A stretch of DNA of 64,000 bases from Melanopsichium pennsylvanicum (GCA_900208305.1 OAPG01000010.1:1-64000), one strand, 5' to 3'. Positions 29,723-41,298 are shown, counted from the stretch's first letter. Translations and numbers: made by a program. Notes: a model not told the origin generated them from the letters alone.

Positions 29723-30907
29723 TGTTAGGACCTAGCCTTGGCACACGCTATAAAGGGAGGAACCATTGCCAATTGCATCTGGCACCTCCATATCACCTGC
29801 ACCACCTGCGCAATCTGTGACAAATCCTGCAACGCCCTTGTGACCTGCATGGGTAGTGCTGCAGCCCCCCTACCTTCCCCTTACCTTCCCCAACCTTTAG
29901 CGCCCCATCTTCCTGGAGGTTGTTGATTGTATTATATAGCTGCAACACCTGTAGGGGAGCACTGCTCAATACAAGTAGACTATCCCTGTTCACCATCATT
30001 GTGCAGATACCTCTCACGCAAGCTCTAACCCTTCTGTACCAAGCCGCCCAGCATTCTTGCACACCAGTGGTATAAGACCCTTGGTGCTTTCTGTCACGGG
30101 AGTGGGTCCCAAGGAAGAGGTCTGCGCAGACCAGAGATGTTGAATCGGCTGAGATCTGGTGGGAGAGCATGTCTCGACGGATCTCAGGGAGATCTGGTGG
30201 ATATTGGTGGGCTCATGGGATTTAAGGTTAGCGCAGAACCAAGAAGTTGAATCGGACAAAATCCGGCGAGAGAGCAGGTCTCGACGGATCTCACGGAAAT
30301 TCGGCGAGTGGCAGTGACTCGCCGGATATCGAAGGTATCAATGGCAAGGGGAGCATCTGCAACGGCGGCAACCAACGCCACGCCGGAACGACACGTGGGC
30401 CAATCGACGCCCAGGGGGCAATGGAGAGAGAGCACGCGGGCGTGCTTGGAAGCACCCTGCCGAAGGACTAGGGGCAGTCTTATCGTGCGGGGGTCCAAGC
30501 TCGACGCACGCAGGTCGTACAGTACCGATGGACCTTGCACACGATACATATATATAAATACTCTGTTCCCCGCTATCGGATGAGCGGAAGCTCATCCACT
30601 AACCACAACCAGTCCCTCATATCTCCACCGGCAACGACGGCTGAGGTCTAACCCAGCCGCCAGCAGTATCCCGTCGACGTTGTGACACTTGCGTTGACCG
30701 AGTACCCCGTCCGAGCTTGCCGCGTTACCTCTGTACGGAGTGTCACCAGCGGTCAGCCGATATCTGTCGAGAGATTGCCACTCGCGGGATTCTCTTCGAT
30801 ATCCGTTGAGGCCAAGCTTAACCACCGGAACTCACTGAAATCCGGCGAGTCGCGATTTCTCACGGGAAGTCGGATCTCTGGCACGCGACCGCTGACACTT
30901 TCTAACA
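29723..30907 (+). mobile_element. LTR family B copy, split by a solo LTR A
   Basis: Begins TGTTAGGACC at 29723 and ends TAACA at 30907, interrupted by LTR A five bases before its 3' end. The flanks GTGAG (29718-29722) and GTGAA (30908-30912) are a 5-bp target duplication with one transition. Without the insertion the LTR is about 374 bp, close to the 357-bp copy at 58831. Confidence 0.9.
30092..30897 (+). mobile_element. Solo LTR, family A, nested in LTR B
   Basis: 806 bp with TGTCA/TGACA ends and the exact 5-bp duplication CTTTC at 30087-30091 and 30898-30902. It is highly similar to the copy at 16061-17069 but lacks about 203 bp of it (corresponding to roughly 16569-16772). Confidence 0.93.
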
Positions 30908-31269
30908 GTGAACCCTTAGAACTTTGTGCCAATCATTGCAATCTTGAATTCCACTCACCCAAGTCACAAGCATGGTCTACTCATGTCTCCATACAGCTCC
31001 ACTGCCTGACCAACAAGGCAAAAGACCCATTTGTCTCAATCTTTGGACTGGATGCACTTAGCCCACAGAACTCCATGCAAATGATGCCTTACAACAGCTG
31101 TTCCCCTTTTGTTTTTGCTAACATCAACAATGCTAGATGCTTCTTCCATGATCCAGAGAATGCAAACATCTTGGGACCAGATGCTGCAAATTTTGCCACC
31201 CCTGCCAGCATGCAGATTGCCATTGGGGACAAGTTTGTGGCAATCCGGGATGAACATGGTCAGACCTAG
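30908..31269 (+). pseudogene. 3' part of an ORF split by LTR B (unknown protein)
   Basis: An open frame continues from the LTR boundary (GAACCCTTAGAA) for about 120 codons to TAG 31267-31269, ending IAIGDKFVAIRDEHGQT. It has protein-like composition but no recognised motif. It may belong with the 36-codon start at 29611. Joining the frames would need a one-base adjustment at the insertion point, so the link is tentative. Confidence 0.35.
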
Positions 31270-31427
31270 TCATACTGCCAACCCAGCACCAGTGAACTCT
31301 TGGTTTCATAATTGTGGTGGACATGGAGACTATGCAATGATAAGAAATTGTAGAGATACAATAATAGTACAAGGTAGGCAACAGAATCGTGAATCCTTTC
31401 ATGCAGGTGTACGCGAAACCCGGAATA

Positions 31428-34031
31428 TTAGAGGTGGTCGAATGGGTATGATGAGCCGAGCCATTCATCTATCGACATTGAGCCAGACAGGATACCGTCG
31501 AGCGAGGGGAAGAGCGATTGATCTCCTTGCCAGTCGCTCTCGTTGGATGCCACTGTGCCATCGCCAACAGAGAGCATCTCTATTGGCTTGCCCGAGCCAT
31601 CTGCGGTCATGCCGGAGAAATCGCTGGGATTCAGCCAACTATACGCTGCTTGCATATCGGCAGTGATATCGTCAGCTCCGTTGCCGGCGGCAGCACTCAT
31701 TTTGCCGTCATCAACAGAGAAAACGCTCGATTCGCGTGTGTGTTGAGCAGAATCCGCTTGAACGCGACGCTTTGGCCTTTGCGCGTCCTGCACGCCAGCA
31801 CCAGGACCGTAGTCAAAGGCACGTTTGCGCTTACACCTTGACGAAGTGAACACTTTTTGCAGCACGTCCAAAAAGATGTCTTTTGTGCCACTCGTGTCGA
31901 GTTTCTCCTCTGCAATCCTTTCCAACCCACCGAGTCGTGCAAACGCCTCACGGATTTTGTTTTCAGCGCCGAGCAATTCCTTGAGGATACGGCGAGAGTT
32001 GCGTGCGGCTTCACTTCCTGGACCTGCTTTGGAAAGCAGAGCGACAGCCGTAGCGAGACTCGCGCGAACGGAAACAGCGTCAAGATCGTCTTGACGTGCG
32101 CAGCAGAGCTCCATGACAAGCGCCATCGCTGCACCGAGAAGGTAAAAAGTGACAAGCCAAAACTTGTGGATGACGCTCTTGTCTTGGAGAGAAAGGATGC
32201 GAATGATGCAACTAGCTGAAGAGAGGCATGCTTTGCGCGCAAACCTCCATTCGTCATCGGTGAAGCCTGAGAGCTGATGTACACGATGGAGTCGGAGGAT
32301 CCGATTGAGGTACATGAGCTCAAGCATGACTGATTCCATAGCCTGGTCAGGCTTTTGAAAGGTTCGGTCTGGCGAATAGCGCAAGCAAGCCGGGGTGGAG
32401 TCGTGAACTTCATTGAGCTTGCTGACGAAGCGATGGATTTGGGCACGTGAGAGCATCGGGCGTTCGTTGGATACATCGACAATCTCGCGATAGATGGTGA
32501 CATAGCGCATGCGCATGGTGATGGCGGAGGAATGGGTATAAACGTCCGGAGAGTGGAGAGTTAGACTGTCATTGTGCATCTCGACGTTGGCGGGAAGATT
32601 GGTGCGGTTCTGGAGCGGGTTGACCGAATACACACCAAAGTGAGCCACTGCGTGAGACCAATCGAGCCAAGTGAGGTTCCACCAGATTCGGCGGCCGAGT
32701 TCACGGCGAGCTTCAGTCCTCATACTGACCGAGGGTTTGTGAGAAGCGCCACCGTGGTCAAGTCGTGCGAGGCCAATGTTCTGAGCGACCTTGACGGCGG
32801 AGCCGAGGAGTGCCCACTGGCCGTCTGCCTGCTCTTTGCGATTATGCTGGTAGACACCAAGAAGGCAGATGCAGGCGAGGTGCTCGAGCTGCTGAGATTG
32901 GAGAAAGTTGGACGACCATAGCAGCTGTTGACTGCCAGTGCAAAGTGTGTCGGCCAAGCGGGAAGCTTCTTTCTTGGAGATGCCAACCTTGTCGAGCAAG
33001 GCTGAGTGGGAGAAATGGAGCGCGAGTGCGATGACGACAAAGTAGCAGCAGACCATGGCGCTAGATAAAGGGAAAGCAGCGAGTTGCTCCGGCTTCATCC
33101 TTGAAAATTGCAAGAAGTGGGTCTGGCTCTCTGGAGGCAAGACGCGAGTTGTCCAGTCGACTTGAGAAAAGTAGAAGTCGAGGAGAATCGCGCTTTTGGT
33201 TGGGAGGAATTGAGCGAAGCGGAATGCGACATCGGCGGAAGAGTCGGCGGAGCGTTGATCAAGCATTTGCTCTTCGTCTGTCTCAGGGTCTTTGGTCTCA
33301 CCTTCGGCTGCAGCATCAACTGCGCCAAGTGGAAGGCTTTTGAGCTTGAGCTTGCGACCCATGGCGGCATCCTCAAAGAGGTCTTGGATGTCCTGACCGA
33401 TGGGCAAATCTTGTCTGGAATGAACGATGTCCAAAGTATCGAGAACATCGTCTTGGGCGGCAGGAGCGATGCTAATGGAAGGGAAGGAAGCTTCACTGAT
33501 CTGAGAGCAATTTTGGCGGACATGGCGCTCTATACGATCGATGCGCGCTTCAAGACGGTGCAGACGTTCTGCCTCGAAGCTAATGAAGCGGTCAGGAGCA
33601 GAAGGCGAATGTTGAGGCTCGGTCTTGGAGGAGCCCGAGGAAGCAGCGGCAGAAATACGTGGAGCGGCTGCTACAAGAGCGTCGTGCGAATGAGAGATGG
33701 AAAGTCTATGCCGCTGCGGGGGAGGAGGAGGAGGAGCAAGCTGACGTGTGGGAGAAGTGGAAGCAGCGTAAGATGTCGTGATGGAAGCGATTGTTTGCTG
33801 TACCTGAGTACAGGAGGTGGCATCACCGCGAATGACACAGGGTGAGCAAGGATATTTTTTGTCACATCTCGTCTTGCGCTTGCGACATTGAAGACAACTC
33901 AGGTTCTTGACGCTACTACTGCCACCGATATGAGAATTATTGGAGACAGGCTCATTGAATGGCACTGCAGCTGATTGAGTGTTCAAAGCGTCGGGAGAGA
34001 GATTAGGTGCGCCGTCGTCGGCCGATGGCAT
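31428..34031 (-). CDS. Zn2Cys6 (binuclear zinc cluster) transcription factor
   Basis: Single-exon gene of 867 residues from ATG 34031. The N-terminal Zn2Cys6 motif has Cys46, 49, 56, 62, 65 and 74 (SCLQCRKRKTRCDKKYPC...C). Low-complexity linkers (a PPPPPPQ run, Ser/Ala-rich) follow. The fungal-specific regulator middle domain occupies about residues 290-560, with the typical LACICLLGVYQHNR...GSAVKVAQNIGL helices. The acidic C-terminus (MSIDEWLGSSYPFDHL) could be an activation region. It acts in the nucleus. Divergent from an FAD monooxygenase 1.5 kb away, with a CGG-N7-CCG palindrome between them, which suggests it controls that gene. Smuts use a zinc-cluster regulator to sense salicylate; equivalence is unproven. 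Confidence 0.93.
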   Translation of the reverse strand: MPSADDGAPNLSPDALNTQSAAVPFNEPVSNNSHIGGSSSVKNLSCLQCRKRKTRCDKKYPCSPCVIRGDATSCTQVQQTIASITTSYAASTSPTRQLAPPPPPPQRHRLSISHSHDALVAAAPRISAAASSGSSKTEPQHSPSAPDRFISFEAERLHRLEARIDRIERHVRQNCSQISEASFPSISIAPAAQDDVLDTLDIVHSRQDLPIGQDIQDLFEDAAMGRKLKLKSLPLGAVDAAAEGETKDPETDEEQMLDQRSADSSADVAFRFAQFLPTKSAILLDFYFSQVDWTTRVLPPESQTHFLQFSRMKPEQLAAFPLSSAMVCCYFVVIALALHFSHSALLDKVGISKKEASRLADTLCTGSQQLLWSSNFLQSQQLEHLACICLLGVYQHNRKEQADGQWALLGSAVKVAQNIGLARLDHGGASHKPSVSMRTEARRELGRRIWWNLTWLDWSHAVAHFGVYSVNPLQNRTNLPANVEMHNDSLTLHSPDVYTHSSAITMRMRYVTIYREIVDVSNERPMLSRAQIHRFVSKLNEVHDSTPACLRYSPDRTFQKPDQAMESVMLELMYLNRILRLHRVHQLSGFTDDEWRFARKACLSSASCIIRILSLQDKSVIHKFWLVTFYLLGAAMALVMELCCARQDDLDAVSVRASLATAVALLSKAGPGSEAARNSRRILKELLGAENKIREAFARLGGLERIAEEKLDTSGTKDIFLDVLQKVFTSSRCKRKRAFDYGPGAGVQDAQRPKRRVQADSAQHTRESSVFSVDDGKMSAAAGNGADDITADMQAAYSWLNPSDFSGMTADGSGKPIEMLSVGDGTVASNESDWQGDQSLFPSLDGILSGSMSIDEWLGSSYPFDHL

Positions 34032-35556
34032 TGCTTCGACGATGTTTATGGGAATCGTTCGAAGTTAGAGTGAGGGAGCCATGTGGGTAGAAGGCAGCAT
34101 CGCAGAGAGACGCAATGCTTGGGAATGCATGCAGGGTCCGAGAGTATGTAGTTGGACTATGCTGAGTACGTAAGCTTGCGCAAGAGAGATGGTATTGTAT
34201 TAGTTGCGTATTGAAAGCAAAGATGGAAAGAAATCAAGGGGAAGCAAATGACCGAGGTAGTTCGGCGTGTGGTCACCGTAGAAGGGGACGAAGATTATAT
34301 ACACGGATAGAGCGCGCGGAGGGTGTGGCGCTTAGGGTTTGATGTAATCAGCAAGTGCAAAAGAGTAGAAGGATATGGAGGCAGATAGTGGGATATCTCG
34401 AAAGATTGGTAACTGGTTGATGGGCTTTGCAATGTTTTGTTTGTGCGAACTGAGGCATGTTTGTATTGAGTGTTACTCGCCATGATACGCATACATTATA
34501 GTATTTACAAGAAAGGATATTGAAAATAAATGGTGATTTTGTGGGGGTTGATAATCAAGGTACATCCAACGCCAATATTAAATAAAGACAAGGCAGAGCG
34601 CATTTGTCATAGTGTACAGACAAGAACAGTTAGGAAATAATGCAGTGCAGGACGGGACAATATGATTGATTGGGTTGTGTCTCGAGAGTGTCGGGTGTGA
34701 TATAGTAAAGAGCAACAACACTAGACATAGCCGATTCAAAGATAAGAGCAGCGAAAGAAAGGCATCTCAAACGTGTACTGACAAAAAAAAATTAATTAAA
34801 TTGGTGCATCCGATTAAGCGGACCAGATTCGCGGAATGTGTCCGCGGCCGCCATCCGCCATCCGCCACGACTGCGCGCTGCACTTTTGGATTGGTGAACA
34901 ATGTGCCTGGCCATACTATAAGCATTGAGTTTGGTATGGAACTCAGCTCAAGCTCAATACAAACCCTCGACAATCGAATTGGATTCGTCGCTGCTTGTGA
35001 TATTTACTTTGCTGCTACATTCAGTTGCGTCACAAGGCTAACGTAGCGAGTGCTGTCCGACTGAAAACTCAAACTAAACTGAATCTCGAACTTGGCTTTT
35101 TGTCTGTCATCTCTGCTGAATGCTTTCAGAGAGCACTCTGAGATTATCGTGTCAATTGCAGCAGCACCAACTTTGTTATGATACTGACTGTCAATTCATT
35201 CTTCGACAGTGCACAATGCTGAATCGTTGGCCAATTTCGTCTGTCCGGCAACCCTTTCGGCCCATGTCCGCGTCTATCGTTCTCTCCTCTCTCTCCAATT
35301 CACTCGAAGCTGACATGCAGCCACGCTCTCACCCATTGCTACTTGGTCAATCCTATAAACAATTTGACACTCTGCTTGAATGAATACTTGTCTTGATCTT
35401 GGTCTCCATAAATACCCGCCTTCCTCGACACTGCTTTATAGTATATAGTCCTTCAACATCCGCCCTCCAATCCCACAAACAGCTTCAAAACAGAAACTGT
35501 ACATAACTTTGCTTCTCCTTCCAACACGCCTGCATATACAACAGTGCGCATACACA
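34032..35556. promoter_or_regulatory. Divergent intergenic region, Zn2Cys6 factor / FAD monooxygenase
   Basis: 1.5 kb with no supported gene; the 126-codon ORF at 34666-35046 lacks motifs. It contains a perfect CGG-N7-CCG palindrome and several CCGCC copies at 34842-34866. A pyrimidine-rich stretch with a TATAGTATATAG box (35437-35448) lies about 110 bp before the monooxygenase ATG. Confidence 0.55.
34830..34846. promoter_or_regulatory. Palindrome CGCGGA-N5-TCCGCG (CGG-N7-CCG)
   Basis: A perfect 6-bp inverted repeat with a 5-nt spacer; the CGG and CCG triplets are 7 bases apart, a layout typical of zinc-cluster regulator dimers. It sits about 710 bp before the monooxygenase ATG and 800 bp before the regulator ATG. 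Confidence 0.5.
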
Positions 35557-36909
35557 ATGTCCCAGAGCTCATTCAAGCAGCTGAACGTTGCCATCCTTGG
35601 CGGCGGTATTGGCGGCTTCTCCACTGCGCTCGCTCTTCGTCGCGCAGGTCACAAATGCACAGTATACGAGCGACGAGGCTTTGACGTCGAAGTGGGTGCT
35701 TCCATCTCTTGCGCTGCTAACGGCACGCAATGGCTCCACGACTGGCAAGTCGACGTGGCTTCTGGACGTCCCGTCATCCTAATGCAGCTTACCATGCGAG
35801 ACTGGGAGACCGGCGAGATCCTCAACCAGTACCCCCTGCACGATTACGAAAAGACTTGGGGCAACGTCTACAACATGTTCCACCGTCAAGATATGCACAA
35901 GATGCTCATGGACACCGCCATCTCAAAACAAGGCAACGGCACTCCTGTGAACATCGTCATGGATCACATTGCAGAGGACGTCAACACTGACGCTGGTGTC
36001 ATTACCTTCCGCAACGGCAGCAAGGTCACTGCAGACCTCATCATCGGATCCGATGGTATCCGATCCAAGGCTCGTGTCGCTATCGGTGTCACTCCTCACA
36101 TCAAGTCGGCTCCTCAGACATGCTATCGATGCAATGTAACAAAGAATGACATCGAGCGTCTCGGTCTCACCTGGGCTGCAGATCCCGCCATTCAATTCTG
36201 GGGCGGATATCCCAAGGGAGATCTCACCCAATACTACAAGATCGTCATGAGTCCATGTGCAGGTGGTGACATCGTATCCTTCTACTGTTTCATGCCTACC
36301 GAGCTCACAAAGCACCAATCAGAAGGTTTCGTCTTTGAGGAAGTTCCTCCCGACGAGATTCTTGCCGGTCACTACTCCAGGCTTGACCCTCTTTGCGTCA
36401 AACTCATCCAGAACTCGGTCGAGCGTAAGCCATGGCGATTGTATGTTCATCAACCTTACTCGCACTGGTACAAGAAGCAGACCTGCATTCTCGGTGATGC
36501 TGCCCATCCCATGATGCCTCATCAGTCTCAAGGCGCCTGTCAAGCTATCGAGGACGCCGCTGCTCTCGGTATCATCTTCTCCAACGAGTACAACTTTACA
36601 AACAACATCGAGGCTGGTCTCAAGCTCTATCAGGACATTCGCAAGCCACGCGCTACCCGTGTTCAGCAGGCTTCCGCCGCTGCTCTCGAGAACCTCAACG
36701 AGCGAATCGGCTTCTCCTCGCTGAGTGCTCACGATGCTGCCCTTGCAGCAAAGGAGAATAAGCTCACCGTCAACGAGATGAACACTTATGACATGAAGAA
36801 GCACATTCGCGAAACCGTATACCCCAACCAGAAGCCAAGCTCAACAGTATCAGCAAACAGCATCAGCACCATCCCTGTTACCTCTACAGCCATCGCCACA
36901 GACGCTTAA
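35557..36909 (+). CDS. FAD-dependent monooxygenase, salicylate hydroxylase-like
   Basis: Single-exon gene of 450 residues; ATG 35557 (MSQSSFKQLN) was chosen because it directly precedes the FAD-binding strand. Seen: GGGIGG at about 14-19 (Rossmann loop), ERRGFDVEVGA, the DG motif GSDGIRSKAR around 165-175, and the GD motif GDAAHPMMPHQSQGACQAIEDA. Together these define group A flavin monooxygenases. Relatives decarboxylate and hydroxylate salicylate to catechol with NAD(P)H and O2; smuts carry such enzymes (e.g. Shy1 of Ustilago maydis). Which substrate this one takes is inferred. The C-terminus is Ser/Thr-rich. It is divergently paired with a zinc-cluster regulator. Confidence 0.9.
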   Translation: MSQSSFKQLNVAILGGGIGGFSTALALRRAGHKCTVYERRGFDVEVGASISCAANGTQWLHDWQVDVASGRPVILMQLTMRDWETGEILNQYPLHDYEKTWGNVYNMFHRQDMHKMLMDTAISKQGNGTPVNIVMDHIAEDVNTDAGVITFRNGSKVTADLIIGSDGIRSKARVAIGVTPHIKSAPQTCYRCNVTKNDIERLGLTWAADPAIQFWGGYPKGDLTQYYKIVMSPCAGGDIVSFYCFMPTELTKHQSEGFVFEEVPPDEILAGHYSRLDPLCVKLIQNSVERKPWRLYVHQPYSHWYKKQTCILGDAAHPMMPHQSQGACQAIEDAAALGIIFSNEYNFTNNIEAGLKLYQDIRKPRATRVQQASAAALENLNERIGFSSLSAHDAALAAKENKLTVNEMNTYDMKKHIRETVYPNQKPSSTVSANSISTIPVTSTAIATDA

Positions 36910-38185
36910 ATCGTCGCTCGAATCCTCATGTCATCTGTCCCTGAAGTGTATTTCCTTGCCTCCTCACTGCAATAGTATTTTGAGCATTTTTCTTCTTGCT
37001 TCTTACTCATTAGCAATCGTCGTGTGAATCAACCATGTGTTGCCAAGCGTTGCTAGCATAGCCCTACTCTAAGGGAAGCCCGACCTTTTCCGTAGACTGG
37101 CAGCGTCGTTCCTGAACAGATTGCTGCTTTGCCGCTGTCCCTGCCTCTTCCATGTGCCGTCGACTGGAAAATTGCCTAAAACGCCATTCCAATAATGTGC
37201 GTCATCTCGAACGAAACAAGACCTCAAACCAAGGCACAGCAAGGCTTCTACCTGTCCATGCATCCGATGAGTAGGTTCGGACAGAGTCGAAGGCCGAGTC
37301 CAGCGCCGGTCAAGTGGTGTCTAGCGCGAAACTGGGCTTGGCTTCGCGCCGACTTCATTCCAGCTGGGATTCTTTCCGCCGGTGGGCGGTCAATTGCGCT
37401 TGCCTTGGCACTTTCAGCAGACGAGATTGAGCGGCGGCACATGATGCCGGCGAATCTCGGATGGCTTGATCGTGCAGAGCGCAAGAGAATGCGCAAAAAC
37501 GACATGGCCATGCTGTATTTCCAATAATTCGAATTAAAACCCTCGCTTGCGGTCTGCTTCGATTTGAGCGAATTCTTATTCGACCACCGACCTGTCACGC
37601 CATCCTGTCTCGATATCATTCCATCTCTGTCGAATCAATTAAACCACACTCTTTCTTTGTTCCTATCTTTGCATGATTTACCCAACCGAAATCTACATTG
37701 GACCCTTAAAAGCGAGCAGACAAGTACAGTCCGGAATGGTACCTTCCGCTCTTTCCGCCGGTTGCGCCTCTCTTCAACCACACGCCTTGGCTGCCCTTAT
37801 CCACTCAGGCTCCGTCAGTCCGTTGTCGGTCTTATCCACAGCCGTGTACCGTTATGATGGTGTGATAAGCACATGGCACTTCCTTTTCAGAAGCACCTTT
37901 GCCGCAAAATCAGCGCGGTCTCCCGCAACGAACTGGCTGCGCTCAGTAATGGATGCTTAAAGCGAATGTTCAAGTTTTCATTCAGGTCGTCCTCGTTGCC
38001 ATGCTAACCGACCTAGACTAGAACCTTACTTACAGTACATGTCCAGACTTTGAGAGTGCTTTAAAGTGGATCAACCACATCAGACCCAACGTATAAGTAC
38101 AGTGTGTCCTTGTGATTTGCGGTGTCCAGCTCTGCAACCTACCTCCCCGAATACCCGCTCTCACTCTTGGTAAGCCCTTGCTACC
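36910..38185. other. Spacer between monooxygenase and OPT transporter
   Basis: 1.3 kb. ORFs of up to 123 codons overlap on opposite strands at 37195-37619 without recognisable motifs; no gene is called. The last part is the presumed OPT promoter. Confidence 0.4.
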
Positions 38186-40686
38186 ATGTCTTTGCCCTCA
38201 CCTCCTCTCGAGAGCCCGGACGAGCTCTCCCGACTCCCAGTCCTCGACTCTATTCCCCCTACCTATGAAAAATCCTCATCCCTCGACGAGAAAGCCGAGA
38301 AAGTTGATGTCTCGTCTCCCTATGGCGTCGACGCCAGCCCGAGTGAGACCGGTGAAGAGAAAGTTGAGCCAAATCAAGGAGAGCAGGTCATTCGAAACGG
38401 TCGAGACGTATCCAACTACCTTATCAGCGACAGAGACGACGGCGATGCATGCTTCACCTTCCGCAGCATTATTCTTGGCTTGCTTGGCGCTGCGTTCCAA
38501 GCCGTGCTCACTCAGATCTACAGGTTCAAGCCTACCGAGGTCACCATCGGCGGTACCTTCCTGGCCATCATCATCTACATCTTGGGCACTGCTTGGGCCA
38601 AAGTTCTCCCTACCAGAAAGAGTCTGACGACCAGATTTGGCGACAAGGCTCTTCCCACCTGGCTTCTCTCCACTGTGCACTTTGTCAATCCCGGTCCTTT
38701 TGGCCTCAAGGAGCATGCCATCGCATCCATCACAGCCTCCAGTGCGTCCAATGGCGCCCATTCAAGTGATGTGTTTGGCACACAAAAGCTCTTCTACCCA
38801 GACATTGCTGTCACCAATACTACCGCCATCCTCTCTGTTCTGTCCATCGGCCTCTTCGGCTATGGCCTTGCTGGTATCTTCAGGCCCATCATCGTCTATC
38901 CCGCCGAGATGGTCTACTGGGGCACCCTTCCCCTCGTCGACCTTTTCCAGGCGTTCCACTGGGACGAGAGCTTTTCCGTTAAGCGTACCAAGGCATTCTG
39001 GTATAGTTTTTGCGGAATGGGTCTGTACGAAATCTTCCCATCCTACATTTTTCCCACACTCAACTCGTTCTCTATCCCCTGCCTTGCCAGCATGCACGCA
39101 CCCAAGAGTATACAGCAGACTTTGACCAACGTCTTTGGCGGCGCTCAGAGTAATGAAGGCATGGGCTTGCTCTCCCTTAGCTTCGACTGGCAGTACATCA
39201 CCTCATCCCAACTTTCGCTTCCCCTCATCCAACAAGCCAACAGTTGGATTGGCTACGGTGTGTGCTACATTGCTATGGCCGGCATCTACTATAGCAACGT
39301 GTGGAATGCGAAGAACTTCCCATTCATGTCGACGAGCATCTTTGCCGATAACGGTAAAAAGTACAACCAGAAACAGGTTTTCGTCAACGGAATCCTGGAC
39401 AAGCAGAAGCTGGAAGCGGTTGGATATCCGAACGTCACTGGAACATACGCCTGGGGTATGTTGGTCAGAAATGCGGCAATCGGAGCACTAATCACGCATG
39501 TCGTGCTATTCTGGGGCAAGGATATATTGAAAAGCTTGCGACAGGCAAGGGACAAAACTCAGCCGGATCGACACTGGAAAGCCATGCAAAAGTACAAAGA
39601 GGCACCTCACTGGTGGTATCTGATCCTACTTGCCATCTCATTTGTCTTTGGACTGATCGTCGTTCTCACCCAAGACACCACGCTTCCGTGGTATGGCTAC
39701 ATTGTTTCCTTACTCCTAGGTACTATTGTTGCCCCTTTCTCCGGTGTGCTCTACGCTTTGCTAGGTAATGGCATCAGCACCAACAACCTCACCAAGATGA
39801 TTGGCGGGGTCGTCTCGCCTGGTCGTCCCCTCGCCAACTTGTACTTCTACGCCTGGTCGCACAGCACTATCGCTCAAGTCATCAACCTTTCCAACGACCT
39901 CAAAATGGGTCAGTACCTCAAGATCCCTCCTCGTGCAATGTTCATCACCCAAATCATTGGTACCGTCTTTGGCGCATTCCTCAACTATGCCATTGCGTCA
40001 ACCATCATCTCTTCCAAATTCGACCTTCTCCTCACCAACACGGGCAGCTACGTTTGGTCGGGAGCATACTACCAGTCGCTCAACGTCAGTGCAGTAACTT
40101 GGAGTATGGCCAAGTTCATGTACGGTCCCGGTACATCGTACTTTGTGATCCCCATGGCCGTGCTGATCGGTATAGCGGCTGTAGTTGTGCACTGGACCTT
40201 GACACGTTTTGTTCCCAAGATTGGCAGCTTTGAAACCAAGAGTCTCGTCTTGCCCACCGTGTTTCTCTATTCGGCATGGATGACATCAGGTCAGAACTGC
40301 GTCATTCTGAGCACCATCTTGGTCGGTCTCATCTCGCAAGCGTTCATCAGGACAAGATACCCGAAATGGTACAAAGAGTACAACTACATTGTCGGTGCAG
40401 GTTTTGACGGTGGCTCCTTGCTCGTCATCTTCATTCTCAGTTTCGCTGTCTTTGGCGCAGCAGGAACAGCGCATTCCTTCCCTACCGTAAGTTTCCTCCC
40501 TCAGAGCAGCTGTGACGATGAATAAAAGTATATCCCTATTTGTGCGGATTCGGGCTACACTGCCACGAACAAACATTGCTGACATTTTTCTCCTTCACCT
40601 TTACTCTGCTACGTACCTGCAACCGTTAGTGGGCAGGAAATCCCGATGGCTTCCCGGATCATTGTCCCGACCCGAGCGCCTCTTAG
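38186..40686 (+). CDS. OPT-family oligopeptide transporter
   Basis: Two exons, 38186-40486 and 40630-40686, encoding 785 residues. The last intron (143 bp, GTAAGT...TTAG) was inferred because the spliced tail WAGNPDGFPDHC matches the conserved OPT C-terminus, whereas read-through gives an unrelated end. The N-terminus (about 75 residues) is hydrophilic and cytosolic. The family signature NPGPFGLKEHAIAS lies near residues 169-182, and about a dozen or more hydrophobic segments follow. OPT proteins import tetra/pentapeptides, glutathione or metal complexes by proton symport across the plasma membrane. It lies near a xylanase gene, consistent with scavenging from plant tissue, but this is only context. 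Confidence 0.93.
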
Positions 40687-41298
40687 TCCTTCTACATCCA
40701 CCTAGATCCCTCTATTCATTTCAAGCTCCGTCGCCGTCTTTCACTGCTTCGTTCCTGCAAGTCCCATGTATCATGCCAAATGTCATTGTCTTTCACCTGG
40801 TTGCTGCGAGCTATGTCGTTCTGCAAATGCGTGCTTGTAATGTTTCTTGCACAGCTGTCTGCGATTCTACGTCGCATGATGCATTCATCGACAGAACTCC
40901 TATTCGGATCCTTACTGGTGAAAAAGTGTTGCATCATCAAAAGTTCTTTGCATCCACAAACAAATAATCGACTTGCACAACTTTGATTTAATATGCACTC
41001 AAGCTCAGATGGGGAGTTGCTAAGTTTTCATCAAGATAGCGGCTAGCCTAAGCAAGATGATGGATCTCTGAAAGTTGCGATTGCAGACTGGAGATTCAAT
41101 GAGAGTATAGGTGCACGAAACCGATATACATGTGGACCAGCCTCTGTACATCGGGAGACTCCTTCTAAAGGGTACCTAAGGGTACCAGTGAACACGCCTG
41201 GTGCGGGAGAATCATGGAACGAGCGAGGGAAAAAGCCGGATCGGGAAAGATCAAGGCGCCTGGAACGTTGAAATGCCAGTCCAAGAGATTTGCGAAAC
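40687..41298. other. Convergent 3' spacer, OPT / xylanase
   Basis: Holds the 3' ends of two convergent genes. Several short shadow ORFs; no gene is seen. Confidence 0.45.

Noticed and set aside
30682..31269. 195-codon ORF as a single intact gene
   Set aside because: Its first third lies inside solo LTR A and it crosses the LTR B end; only the part after 30908 can be original coding sequence.
33108..33845. 245-codon plus-strand ORF opposite the Zn2Cys6 regulator
   Set aside because: Antisense shadow of a gene with clear motifs; no independent domain.
37195..37619. Overlapping 110- and 123-codon ORFs between the monooxygenase and OPT genes
   Set aside because: They are on opposite strands over the same bases, and neither shows motifs, a signal peptide or convincing splice sites.
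40487..40525. Read-through C-terminus of the OPT transporter
   Set aside because: A GTAAGT donor and downstream exon give the conserved NPDG-type tail; the read-through end is unrelated to the family.
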